From Alphaproteobacteria bacterium (GTDB taxonomy: Bacteria > Pseudomonadota > Alphaproteobacteria > SHVP01), in NCBI GenBank assembly GCA_016869765.1, contig VGES01000025.1, positions 1-51,497 of the forward strand: a DNA stretch of 51,497 nucleotides. Reading direction: 5' to 3'. The notes under the pieces are model-generated. The model worked only from the letters and a program-made list of their open reading frames with translations. It was not told where the DNA came from and made no database searches. The position numbers and the translations under genes are program-made. This document shows, piece after piece, positions 41,438 through 48,584 of this stretch (its first letter is position 1; the number at the start of each line of letters is the position of its first letter).

Positions 41438-42382
41438 TCAGTTCCACGGGCGTCGCCGCCGCTGCGGCACGGCACCAGGTAGATGGCCGGTCGGGCCGCT
41501 GGGATCGTCCTGCGAACCGGTGGCCGGTAACGCGTCTCCGCGCATCTCACGCAACCGGCGGACGCGGTTCTCGGTCGACGGATGGGTCGAGAACAGGTTG
41601 TCGGCACCGCGCCCGTTCAACGGATTGACGATGAACAAATGGGCGGTTGCCGGGTTTCGCTCGGCCGCTTCGTTGGGAATCTGACGCGCCCCGTTGTGCA
41701 GGTTGATGAGCGCCGAAGCGAGCGCGTTGGGGTTGCCCGTGATCTCGGCTCCGACGCTATCGGCCTCATACTCGCGGCTGCGACTGATCGCCGACTGGAC
41801 CAACATTGCGCCGAGCGGCGCCAAGATCATCACGAGAATGCCGCCGATGGCGCCCAGCGGGTTGCTATTGTTGCTCTCGCGATTGTGGCCCATGAACATG
41901 GCGAAGTTGGCGATCATGCTGAGCGCCCCGGCGAGGGTCGCCGTGATCGTCATGATCAGCGTGTCGCGGTTCTTGATGTGGGCCAACTCGTGGGCGATCA
42001 CCCCGGCCACCTCGTCGTGGGTGAGGTTGCGCAGCAGCGCGGTGCTGAAGGCGACGGCGGCGTTCTCCGGATTGCGGCCGGTCGCAAAGGCGTTCGGCTG
42101 CGGGCTATCGATGATGTAGACGCGCGGCATCGGCAGGCCGGCGCGCTGGGCCAGCTGCGTGACCGTGTCGACCAGCACCGGTGCGTCCTGGCGAGTGACC
42201 GGCTGCGCACCGTAGGCGGCGAGCGCCACGCGGTCGGAGAACCAATACGCGAAGAAGTTCATCCCGCCGGCGAACACCAGCGCGATCAGCATGCCCTGTT
42301 GGCCGCCGACCAAATGCCCGAGTGCCATGAACACGGCGGTCAGGCCGGCAAGGAGCAGGGCGGTCTTGAAATATCCCGACAT
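41438..42382 (-). CDS. htpX: Heat-shock membrane zinc metalloprotease HtpX
   Basis: A 314-residue M48-family integral membrane protease that degrades misfolded membrane proteins. The zinc motif HELAH is at 131-135 ([19 protein letters not shown]), and [16 protein letters not shown] supplies the third ligand region. Hydrophobic segments lie at the N-terminus ([16 protein letters not shown]) and before and after the zinc motif, giving four membrane spans with the active site in the cytoplasm. ATG at 42382 follows the expected N-terminus [14 protein letters not shown] heat-shock sigma-32-like promoter is visible upstream (42420-42447), which agrees with the usual control of htpX. Confidence 0.95.
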   Translation of the reverse strand: MSGYFKTALLLAGLTAVFMALGHLVGGQQGMLIALVFAGGMNFFAYWFSDRVALAAYGAQPVTRQDAPVLVDTVTQLAQRAGLPMPRVYIIDSPQPNAFATGRNPENAAVAFSTALLRNLTHDEVAGVIAHELAHIKNRDTLIMTITATLAGALSMIANFAMFMGHNRESNNSNPLGAIGGILVMILAPLGAMLVQSAISRSREYEADSVGAEITGNPNALASALINLHNGARQIPNEAAERNPATAHLFIVNPLNGRGADNLFSTHPSTENRVRRLREMRGDALPATGSQDDPSGPTGHLPGAVPQRRRRPWN

Positions 42383-42419
42383 CGTCAGTTCGCGCCTTCG
42401 TTGGTTCAGGCCACCGTTG

Positions 42420-42447
42420 ATATGGCCTTGCGCCGGGTGGGTTCAAG
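42420..42447 (-). promoter_or_regulatory. RpoH (sigma-32)-like promoter of htpX
   Basis: On the minus strand CTTGAA (42447-42442) is followed after 16 bases by CCATAT (42425-42420), close to the alphaproteobacterial RpoH pattern of CTTGAA and a C-Y-T-A-T-type -10. It lies 38 bases before the htpX ATG. Seen directly; assignment follows known regulation of htpX. Confidence 0.6.
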
Positions 42448-42496
42448 ACCAAACGAAGGGGCTGCGGTGGAGCGTGCGGTCCCCTAGAGTAGGGGC

Positions 42497-42718
42497 ATGG
42501 CGCCCCCCAAGAAACCCGTCGGGATCGATGTCGCGTTCAACGTCTGCCTCATCCTGGGCGTGGCCCTGGTCGCGTTCGTGCAATCGGCGGGATACCTGCA
42601 GACCGACAACATCGTTGTCCTGGGCGTGGCCTACCTGATCGGGGTGCTGATCGGGCTGGCGGTCTACCGGATTTACCGCCTGATCCGTTACGGCGAACGG
42701 TCGCTGTTCGGCGACTAG
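42497..42718 (+). CDS. Small two-helix membrane protein
   Basis: A 73-residue protein with two hydrophobic segments (VAFNVCLILGVALVAFVQ and NIVVLGVAYLIGVLIGLAVYRIY) and a basic, charged C-terminus (RLIRYGERSLFGD). It starts at an ATG between htpX and the double-hydrolase pair and is read divergently from htpX. Its stop codon overlaps the stop of the double-hydrolase gene on the other strand (42715-42718). No family is recognised; the ribosome site is not obvious. Confidence 0.5.
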   Translation: MAPPKKPVGIDVAFNVCLILGVALVAFVQSAGYLQTDNIVVLGVAYLIGVLIGLAVYRIYRLIRYGERSLFGD

Positions 42719-44412
42719 CCGTCGAGGAATCCCCGCATCAGAGCCGCGATCTCCGGCGCCCGCGTGTCCATCATGCCGTGGCCGAATCCTGGCAACGGGT
42801 GGACGCGTCCGTTTTTTAGCAAGGGTGCCGCACGCTTGGTGTGTTCGTGGATATCGTCCTCGGGGTTGAGGACGAGGATCGGATTCTCGAGTTGTCCCAG
42901 CCGCGTTGCGAACGGATGACGAAACACCGCCGCATGGCCCCAGGAATACATCGGTCCCCAGCGCAGCGTTTCGGCGAACTGGTTGGCGTACATCCACACG
43001 GTCTGCCCTGGGCCGCGCCAACGCCAGAACGACTGCCAACGCTTGACGTTGTGCATGCCGTCTTCGGTGAAGGCGACGGGGGTGTAGTGCTCGCGGAACT
43101 CGGCCAACTCCGGTTCGGAGAACACGGGCGCCGAGTACAGCACCAATCGGTTGACCAGGCCGGGGACGCGCAGCGCGATCTCCACCGCGAGCAGGCTGCC
43201 GGTATGAAAACCGAACAGGTCGACGTCGGTGTGCCCTCGCTTCAAGATGAAGTCGCTCAGGACCTCGGCGTAGTCCGCGATCTCGACGGGCGTCGGTGGC
43301 GGGTCGGACTCGCCGAAGCCCGCGGTGTCGGGCGCGAGCACGACTCGGTCCTGCGCCAGGAGCGGCATGATCGTCGCGAAGGATTTCCCGGACAGCGGGC
43401 TGGCGTGGAGGCAGATCAACGGCCGTTTCGTCGGACGGAGGGGCTCGCAGCTTCGGTAGTGGAGTTGGCCCCAGCGCTGGTCGGCGAACGCGCGCCGGAC
43501 GAATCCCGGAGCGCGCGCCGGCGAGGCGATCAATTGGCGTAATGCGGCGCTCGGATCGGCGATCGCCGGCGCCACGGGGTCGTCGAGGAACGGGCGAACG
43601 ATGTCGACGATCGCCGCGGTGTCGGCATCGAGCATGCCGTGACCAAACCGATCGGCCGGGAGCTCAACGATGCGTCCGTCGCGCATGTAGTCCTTGGCGC
43701 GTCGGGTCTGGACGACGAGATCGTCCTCGGTGTTGAGCACTAGGACCTTCTTGTCGAGGTTCTTGATTCTATCGCCGAAGGGGTAGTTGAACGCCGCCCG
43801 GTGGCCCCAGGTGTAGCGCTCGCCGGCCCGCACGCTCTCGGCCATTTCGCGTTGCAGCAGGTCGGTGTCCATGTGCGGCCCGCGGTAGCGGACGTACATG
43901 TCCCAGCGCCCCTTGTAGAAACTGCCGTCCTCGACCATGGGCACGCCGCCGTACTCGTGGCGGAACGTGGCCAATTCCTCGGCCGTGAACACGGGGGCGG
44001 CGATCAGCACTAGGCGCCGCACCCGGTCGGGGCGCTGGTTGGCGACTTCGACGGCGACCTTGGATCCGGTGTGCATCCCCATGAGATCGACGGTCGTGAG
44101 CCCGAGCGCGTCGAGCAGGTCGACCATGGCGGCCGCGAAATCCTCGACCTCCTTCGGTTCGGGCGGGGGATCGGACTCGCCGAATCCGATGGTGTCGGCC
44201 GCGAGCGCCAACCGGTCCGTGCCCATCGCCGCGAGGAAGCGCGCGAACATGCGGCTCGAACCCGGGCTTTGGTGAAAGCACAGGAGCGGCGCCCGCGTCG
44301 GCCTGGCCGGGCGGGCGATGCGGTAGTGCAATTGCCCATGGCGGCCGTCGATGAAGTCGCGCCGCACGCCGGGAGGCGATCGCCAATAGGGGTAGGCGTG
44401 CGGTTCGCTCAT
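42715..44412 (-). CDS. Double alpha/beta-hydrolase protein, pair 2, second gene
   Basis: A 565-residue fusion of two alpha/beta-hydrolase domains, both with intact motifs apart from the nucleophile. The N-domain has CFHQSPGSSR, the elbow LMGMHTGSKV (His114), an acid pair in NTEDDLVV, the late FGHGMLD and the cap motif WGHRAAFNYPF. The C-domain has CLHASPLSGK, LFGFHTGSLL (His403), NPEDDIHE, FGHGMMD and WGHAAVFRHPF. So histidine replaces serine in both halves while acid and histidine remain. The ATG at 44412 overlaps the upstream stop (ATGA). The open frame further upstream belongs to the other gene's opposite phase and is not used. Function unknown. Confidence 0.87.
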   Translation of the reverse strand: MSEPHAYPYWRSPPGVRRDFIDGRHGQLHYRIARPARPTRAPLLCFHQSPGSSRMFARFLAAMGTDRLALAADTIGFGESDPPPEPKEVEDFAAAMVDLLDALGLTTVDLMGMHTGSKVAVEVANQRPDRVRRLVLIAAPVFTAEELATFRHEYGGVPMVEDGSFYKGRWDMYVRYRGPHMDTDLLQREMAESVRAGERYTWGHRAAFNYPFGDRIKNLDKKVLVLNTEDDLVVQTRRAKDYMRDGRIVELPADRFGHGMLDADTAAIVDIVRPFLDDPVAPAIADPSAALRQLIASPARAPGFVRRAFADQRWGQLHYRSCEPLRPTKRPLICLHASPLSGKSFATIMPLLAQDRVVLAPDTAGFGESDPPPTPVEIADYAEVLSDFILKRGHTDVDLFGFHTGSLLAVEIALRVPGLVNRLVLYSAPVFSEPELAEFREHYTPVAFTEDGMHNVKRWQSFWRWRGPGQTVWMYANQFAETLRWGPMYSWGHAAVFRHPFATRLGQLENPILVLNPEDDIHEHTKRAAPLLKNGRVHPLPGFGHGMMDTRAPEIAALMRGFLDG

Positions 44413-46139
44413 CGCTTGGCTGGTGGCGGCACCGACGGGGCGTCGAGGAAGCCGCGCAGCACCGCCGCGAACTCGTCGGTGATCGTGTCGATGAAGCCGT
44501 GGGCGTGGTGTTCGAAATTGTGCATGCGGCCGTTCTGCATCAGCGGCAGCCCGCGCGGCGACTGTACGACCAGGTCGTCGTTCGGGTTGATGATCAGGAT
44601 CGGCTGCGTCACTTTGGGCAGGTGGACGCGAAGGTCGTAGCGAAACGCGGCGCGGTGTCCCCACCACGAGGCCGGTCCACCGCGCAGCCCTTCGGCATAA
44701 TTCCGGGCCAACACCTCGCGGGGCACGTTCCGACCATAGAAGTTGAACTGATTGACCCAACGCGCCGCCAGGTGCGACCCGTCGTCGTGAATAGCGGGCG
44801 GGGCGTATTTGGCGCGGAATTGCACGAGCTCTTCGTCGGTGAACACCGGCGAAGAGATCTGCACCACCCGGCGCACCAGGTCGGGCCGCAACAGAGCGAG
44901 CGCGATGCACGTGATCGAGCCGGTGTGATAGCCCATGATGTCGACCTGCTTCAGCCCCTGCGCGTCGATGAACTTGGCCATGGTCGCGGCGAAGTCCTCG
45001 ATCTCGATCGGGTTGCGCGGCGCCTCGGATTCCCCGAAGCCGGGGGTGTCGGGGGCGAGGGCGATGCGGTCTTTGCTCATGTCGCGGATGATTGCCTCGT
45101 AGATCCGGCCCGAATTCGGGCTCATGTGGAACATAACGAGGGGTGTCGCTTTGGGTTTCGTCGGCGCCGCGCGACGGTGGTGGAGCTGTCCGTAGGGCCC
45201 GTCCCAGAACTCGCGACGGATCGACTCGGCTTGTTTGGCGGGCGCTGGCGGAATCGGCTTGCGAACGGTCTTGCCCGGACGGTCGTCGGCGGGCCCATCC
45301 AGGAAGTCGCGTACGATCGTCGCGACATGCGCGGTGTGGACGTCGAGGAACCCGTGGGCGTACTCGGTCAGTTCGACGAACTTGCCGTTCTTCAGGTGCT
45401 GGCGCGCCCGTTGCGTCGGCGTCCATAGGTCGTCCTTCGGGCACAGGATCATCACCGGCTGCTCGACCTTGGGCAGCTCGCGGGAATGTTGGAACCGGAA
45501 CGCGGCGTGGTGGCCCCACCAGGCGGTGGCGCCGCCCCGCAGCGCCTCGCACACTTCGCGATGGACGAAGATCGGCGGCGCCTTCTTGTCCTTCCAGCGC
45601 CAGTGGCCCTTCCATTTCTTGACGATGTGCGAACCGTCCTCCGAGGTGTCGTCGGCGGCCGGCGTACCCATCGATTGGTACTGGATCCTGAGTTCCTCTT
45701 CCGAGTACGCGGGCGCCGAAATCAGGATCACGCGGCGCACCTGATCGGGACGCTGCTGGGCGATCTCGACACAGGTGCGTGAGCCCGTGTGATAGCCGAT
45801 GACATCGAACTGCTTGATGCCGAGCGAATCGACGAGTTCCCCCATGGCGGCGGCATAGTCCGAAATCGAGGGTTCGCTGTAGGGCGGACTCGATTCGCCG
45901 AACCCTGGAGTATCGGGGGCGATCGCGATGCGATCCTTGCCCATCTCGGCGATGAAGTTGGCGTAGACCCGACCCGAGTTGGGGCTCAGGTGGAAGCAGA
46001 GGAGCGGGACCTTGTCCGGTTTCGGCGGCTGGCAGATGCGGTAGTGCAGTTGGCCGAAACGGTAATCCATGAAGTGCCGACGCACGCCCTCCGGCGTTCG
46101 CCAGAAGCGCATGTCGTAGATCGTCTGGATGTCATCCAT
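44409..46139 (-). CDS. Double alpha/beta-hydrolase protein, pair 2, first gene
   Basis: A 576-residue fusion of two alpha/beta-hydrolase domains separated by a proline-rich linker (about 285-305). The N-domain has CFHLSPNSGR (48-57), elbow IGYHTGSRT with His117, acid pair CPKDDLW (Asp236, Asp237), late YAHGFLD (His262) and WGHHAAFRF. The C-domain has MFHMSPNSGR, elbow MGYHTGSIT with His405, NPNDDLVVQ, HHAHGFID and WGHRAAFRY. The two halves are clearly duplicates. ATG at 46139 follows GGGGAGGA by seven bases. The stop overlaps the next gene (ATGA), so the two are cotranslated. The substrate is unknown; a strict serine hydrolase mechanism is not possible as drawn. Confidence 0.88.
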   Translation of the reverse strand: MDDIQTIYDMRFWRTPEGVRRHFMDYRFGQLHYRICQPPKPDKVPLLCFHLSPNSGRVYANFIAEMGKDRIAIAPDTPGFGESSPPYSEPSISDYAAAMGELVDSLGIKQFDVIGYHTGSRTCVEIAQQRPDQVRRVILISAPAYSEEELRIQYQSMGTPAADDTSEDGSHIVKKWKGHWRWKDKKAPPIFVHREVCEALRGGATAWWGHHAAFRFQHSRELPKVEQPVMILCPKDDLWTPTQRARQHLKNGKFVELTEYAHGFLDVHTAHVATIVRDFLDGPADDRPGKTVRKPIPPAPAKQAESIRREFWDGPYGQLHHRRAAPTKPKATPLVMFHMSPNSGRIYEAIIRDMSKDRIALAPDTPGFGESEAPRNPIEIEDFAATMAKFIDAQGLKQVDIMGYHTGSITCIALALLRPDLVRRVVQISSPVFTDEELVQFRAKYAPPAIHDDGSHLAARWVNQFNFYGRNVPREVLARNYAEGLRGGPASWWGHRAAFRYDLRVHLPKVTQPILIINPNDDLVVQSPRGLPLMQNGRMHNFEHHAHGFIDTITDEFAAVLRGFLDAPSVPPPAKR

Positions 46140-46261
46140 GCTCTGGTCCTCCCCGCCGGCAATTGAGCCCGAGAATCGCGGGCCCGGCAATCGTCGCCTC
46201 GCAGGAACCGCCCTTGACCCGATCCCAGGGCTGGTGAAACTGCGCGCTCGGGGGAGGGCTC

Positions 46262-46933
46262 ATGGAAATCTGGACCACGTTTTTCGTGTTCTTTCACGTC
46301 CTGTTGATGGCGTTCTGGCTCGGCGCCGACATGGGGACGTACTACGCGGCGATCTTGATCCTGAAGAAGGACTATTCGCCGCAGCAACGCGCTGTGCTCG
46401 CGCGGGTGCTTCAGGGCGTCGACATTTTCCCGCGCATTGCCATGTGCCTGATCCTGCCCTCCGGATTGACGATCGCCGCGCACCGTGGCTGGTCGCCCAT
46501 CGACGGCGGTTGGCTCTACCTCGCGTGGGTCATCGGACTCGTGTGGGCGTGGGGCGTCTGGAACATCCACCGGCCGACGGCGCCGGCATGGGGCAAGAAA
46601 CTGCACGGCATCGAGGACGTGTGGAACTACGTGGCGCTCGGATTGGTGGCCGCCGGAGTGATCTGGGCGTTGGCGGGCGAGGATTTCCTGCCCGCCAATT
46701 GGCTCGTGCTCAAGCTTGCGCTCTATGGAGCGACGATCTTCATTCTGATCGTCGTCAACATCATGTTCAAACCGTTCGGTCCGGCGTTCGGCCGGCTATT
46801 GAGTGAAGGCTCGACGCCGGAGGTCGAAGGGATCATCAGCGGACTGATCAATCGCGGAAAGCCGTGGATTTGGGCGATCTGGGCGATCGTCGTGCTCAAC
46901 ACCGCGCTCGCGCAATTCAAGCCCGATTTCTAG
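46262..46933 (+). CDS. Hypothetical multi-pass membrane protein
   Basis: A 223-residue membrane protein with about five hydrophobic segments. It begins WTTFFVFFHVLLMAFWLGADMGTYYAAILIL, continues with VDIFPRIAMCLILPSGLTIA, LYLAWVIGLVWAWGVWNI, NYVALGLVAAGVIWALAG and LKLALYGATIFILIVVNIMF, and ends with WIWAIWAIVVLNTALAQF. The H-V-L-L-M-A-F-W-L-G-A-D motif in the first helix and the paired H-R-G-W loop recall heme- or copper-associated membrane proteins of the DUF2269/CopD type, but I cannot assign a family with confidence. It is three bases from the hydrolase lipoprotein gene, so they are cotranscribed. The start has GGGGGAGGG upstream. Confidence 0.72.
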   Translation: MEIWTTFFVFFHVLLMAFWLGADMGTYYAAILILKKDYSPQQRAVLARVLQGVDIFPRIAMCLILPSGLTIAAHRGWSPIDGGWLYLAWVIGLVWAWGVWNIHRPTAPAWGKKLHGIEDVWNYVALGLVAAGVIWALAGEDFLPANWLVLKLALYGATIFILIVVNIMFKPFGPAFGRLLSEGSTPEVEGIISGLINRGKPWIWAIWAIVVLNTALAQFKPDF

Positions 46934-46936
46934 GCC

Positions 46937-47785
46937 ATGTCGCGCCGCTGGCTCGCAAGCCTCGCGGCGCTCCTGCTCGTGGCGTGCGCGGCCGCCGAGC
47001 GCAGCGGCTTCTTGCCCAGAACGATCGGGGCCGAGTCGACCCACCGAGGTTTCTTCATCCGCGATGCGGCGCGCGCTGCGGTCATCATCTGGAACAACGG
47101 TTGGCTCGAATCGGGGGCCCACCACCTCTGTGACCCGCTGAGCGACGATGCGCTGGCCGGCCCTCCCGCAGCGGTGAAAACGCTTTCCCGAAGTTCCGCG
47201 GAAGAACCGCGCGTACTGCTCTACGTCGTTTGCACCGACTACGCGCTCGACTGGTCTTCCCTCGCGGCCTGGCGCGAGGAGGAAACGCGCGTTGCCGAGC
47301 GCCTCGAGGCGCTGGTCGCACAGTTCGTCGCAGCGGGCGTTCGACCAGAGCGCATCGTGTTGGCCGGCCAGTCGTTGGGCGGCTGGATGGGTCTGGTCGT
47401 GGCAGCGCGCCGGCGCGTCGAGGTGGGCGGGGTGCTCGCGTTCGCGCCGGGCTTCGCGCCGGCGCACGCGACGCGTCCAGCGGCGTGGTGGGGGTTCATG
47501 GCGGAACGCGGGTCGGCGATCGCGTCGCGTCTCGACGTTCCGGCGCTGGTCTATGCCTACCCCGATGACCCCTGGGACCTGCCCCAACACTTGGCGTTCC
47601 TCGCCCGGTTTCCCGGCGTCGAGTTCGTCAGTCTCGATCTTCGAGGTCGTTGTGCGCTGACGATGGGCGTCCACCTCACCGCGTACGCGCCATGCTTCGA
47701 GGCGGCCGAACGGGTGCGACTGGCCGCGTTCCTCGCCCGGGTCTTCGCTCAGCGGGCTTCGACGAGTGGCCCCAGCAGCCAGTAG
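46937..47785 (+). CDS. Alpha/beta hydrolase-like lipoprotein
   Basis: A 282-residue exported protein with the lipobox LLVACA (Cys17), so the hydrolase domain would sit at the membrane. The nucleophile elbow VLAGQSLGGWMGLV has a canonical Ser, and the acid region is YAYPDDPWDLP, both in order after EERVAERLEALVAQFVAAGVRP-like helices. A typical late histidine may be His in MGVHLTAY. The family is serine esterase or dienelactone hydrolase-like; substrate unknown. The last 20 residues lie inside the 76-bp direct repeat; the same bases recur at 48509-48584, so the C-terminus was present before the NUDIX insertion. Confidence 0.8.
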   Translation: MSRRWLASLAALLLVACAAAERSGFLPRTIGAESTHRGFFIRDAARAAVIIWNNGWLESGAHHLCDPLSDDALAGPPAAVKTLSRSSAEEPRVLLYVVCTDYALDWSSLAAWREEETRVAERLEALVAQFVAAGVRPERIVLAGQSLGGWMGLVVAARRRVEVGGVLAFAPGFAPAHATRPAAWWGFMAERGSAIASRLDVPALVYAYPDDPWDLPQHLAFLARFPGVEFVSLDLRGRCALTMGVHLTAYAPCFEAAERVRLAAFLARVFAQRASTSGPSSQ

Positions 47786-47802
47786 GGCCGGCCGTCGAGA
47801 AC
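47727..47802 (+). repeat. 76-bp direct repeat, left copy (flanks NUDIX insertion)
   Basis: Bases 47727-47802 match 48509-48584 with a single mismatch (C at 47793 versus T at 48575), 75 of 76 identical. The left copy covers the end of the hydrolase lipoprotein gene. The right copy covers the 3' end of the convergent nitrilase gene, so the two genes originally overlapped here. Confidence 0.9.
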
Positions 47803-47816
47803 ATCCAGGCGGTCGC

Positions 47817-48293
47817 CTAGCGGTCAGTTCGGTAGATGGGTCCACCTACGACGCGCTCGATCAACACTCGATCGGGCTCAAATAGAGCAAGGCCCAGTGC
47901 ATCCCGGGGAGACCACCAGCCCCAGTTTTTCTTCTTGTCAGGCTCCATGACCCGTGGCGTGCCCCGCGCAAGCACGCCCTCGAAGCCCGCTACGACATAC
48001 CACGCCTTCTTCTCGGTATTTTCGAATTCGTGTACCGAAACAAGGTTCATGAGACTTGCATCCACGTCGGCCTCTTCACGCAACTCGCGCAACGCTGCGT
48101 CGACCAAGCGTTCATAGTTTTCGACGTGACCACCTGGCAGCGCGTAGATTGATTCGCGTGAACTGTGACCTTCCCCAAGAAGGAACATGGTTTTCTCGGT
48201 GGTTCGCCACAGCACCAAGGCGACTCCAACCCGCGGACCTCGTTGACCGTTGCCTAGGACCTCCGCGATGCGTTCTCTTCCCTTACCCTTCAT
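47817..48293 (-). CDS. NUDIX hydrolase, horizontally acquired-looking
   Basis: A 158-residue NUDIX protein. The box G-x5-E-x7-R-E-U-x-E-E-x-G-U is read as GHVENYERLVDAALRELREEADV (Gly55 to Val77), correct except that the last Gly is Asp (76). NUDIX enzymes remove nucleoside diphosphates linked to another group. The ATG at 48293 is used; an in-frame start at 48344 (MMSTPSLHQR) is possible and none has a clear ribosome site. It lies inside a 706-bp segment of lower GC (about half in 48301-48420, counted by eye) bounded by a 76-bp direct repeat. That is evidence for insertion between two genes that once overlapped. The substrate is unknown. Confidence 0.85.
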   Translation of the reverse strand: MKGKGRERIAEVLGNGQRGPRVGVALVLWRTTEKTMFLLGEGHSSRESIYALPGGHVENYERLVDAALRELREEADVDASLMNLVSVHEFENTEKKAWYVVAGFEGVLARGTPRVMEPDKKKNWGWWSPRDALGLALFEPDRVLIERVVGGPIYRTDR

Positions 48294-48344
48294 GGTCGAC
48301 TCATTTGCGAGATTTCGTTGATGTAGTGACGGCGTGCTCATCAT

Positions 48345-48508
48345 GCGTGAACAGCTAAGCTGAACAAGATGCCGCGAGTGTCTATGCGGCAAGCACCCGC
48401 CGTCGATACCCAAGAAAATAGTGCACGTCCGGACACCACTCAATGCGGCCAAGCGTGCCGACGCTGGTCAACGCATACCTGGTTCCTGGGATCGGCTCGA
48501 ACGTATGT
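48345..48508. other. Low-GC segment between NUDIX start and right repeat: no gene seen
   Basis: This 164-bp part of the inserted segment shows about 50 per cent G+C and no convincing coding frame, hairpin or terminal inverted repeat. It should contain the NUDIX promoter; I cannot point to a clear one. Confidence 0.5.
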
Positions 48509-48584
48509 CGTTCCTCGCCCGGGTCTTCGCTCAGCGGGCTTCGACGAGTGGCCCCAGCAGCCAGTAGGGCCGGCTGTCGAGAAC
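48509..48584 (+). repeat. 76-bp direct repeat, right copy
   Basis: The right copy of the 76-bp repeat, in the same orientation, starting at the 3' end of the nitrilase gene. It includes the stop codon of that gene (48531-48533) and would also have carried the original C-terminus of the lipoprotein. Confidence 0.9.

Noticed and set aside
42715-45615. Single 966-codon double-hydrolase product
   Set aside because: The 5' part is the wrong frame of the neighbouring gene; ATG at 44412 with the ATGA overlap is the natural start.
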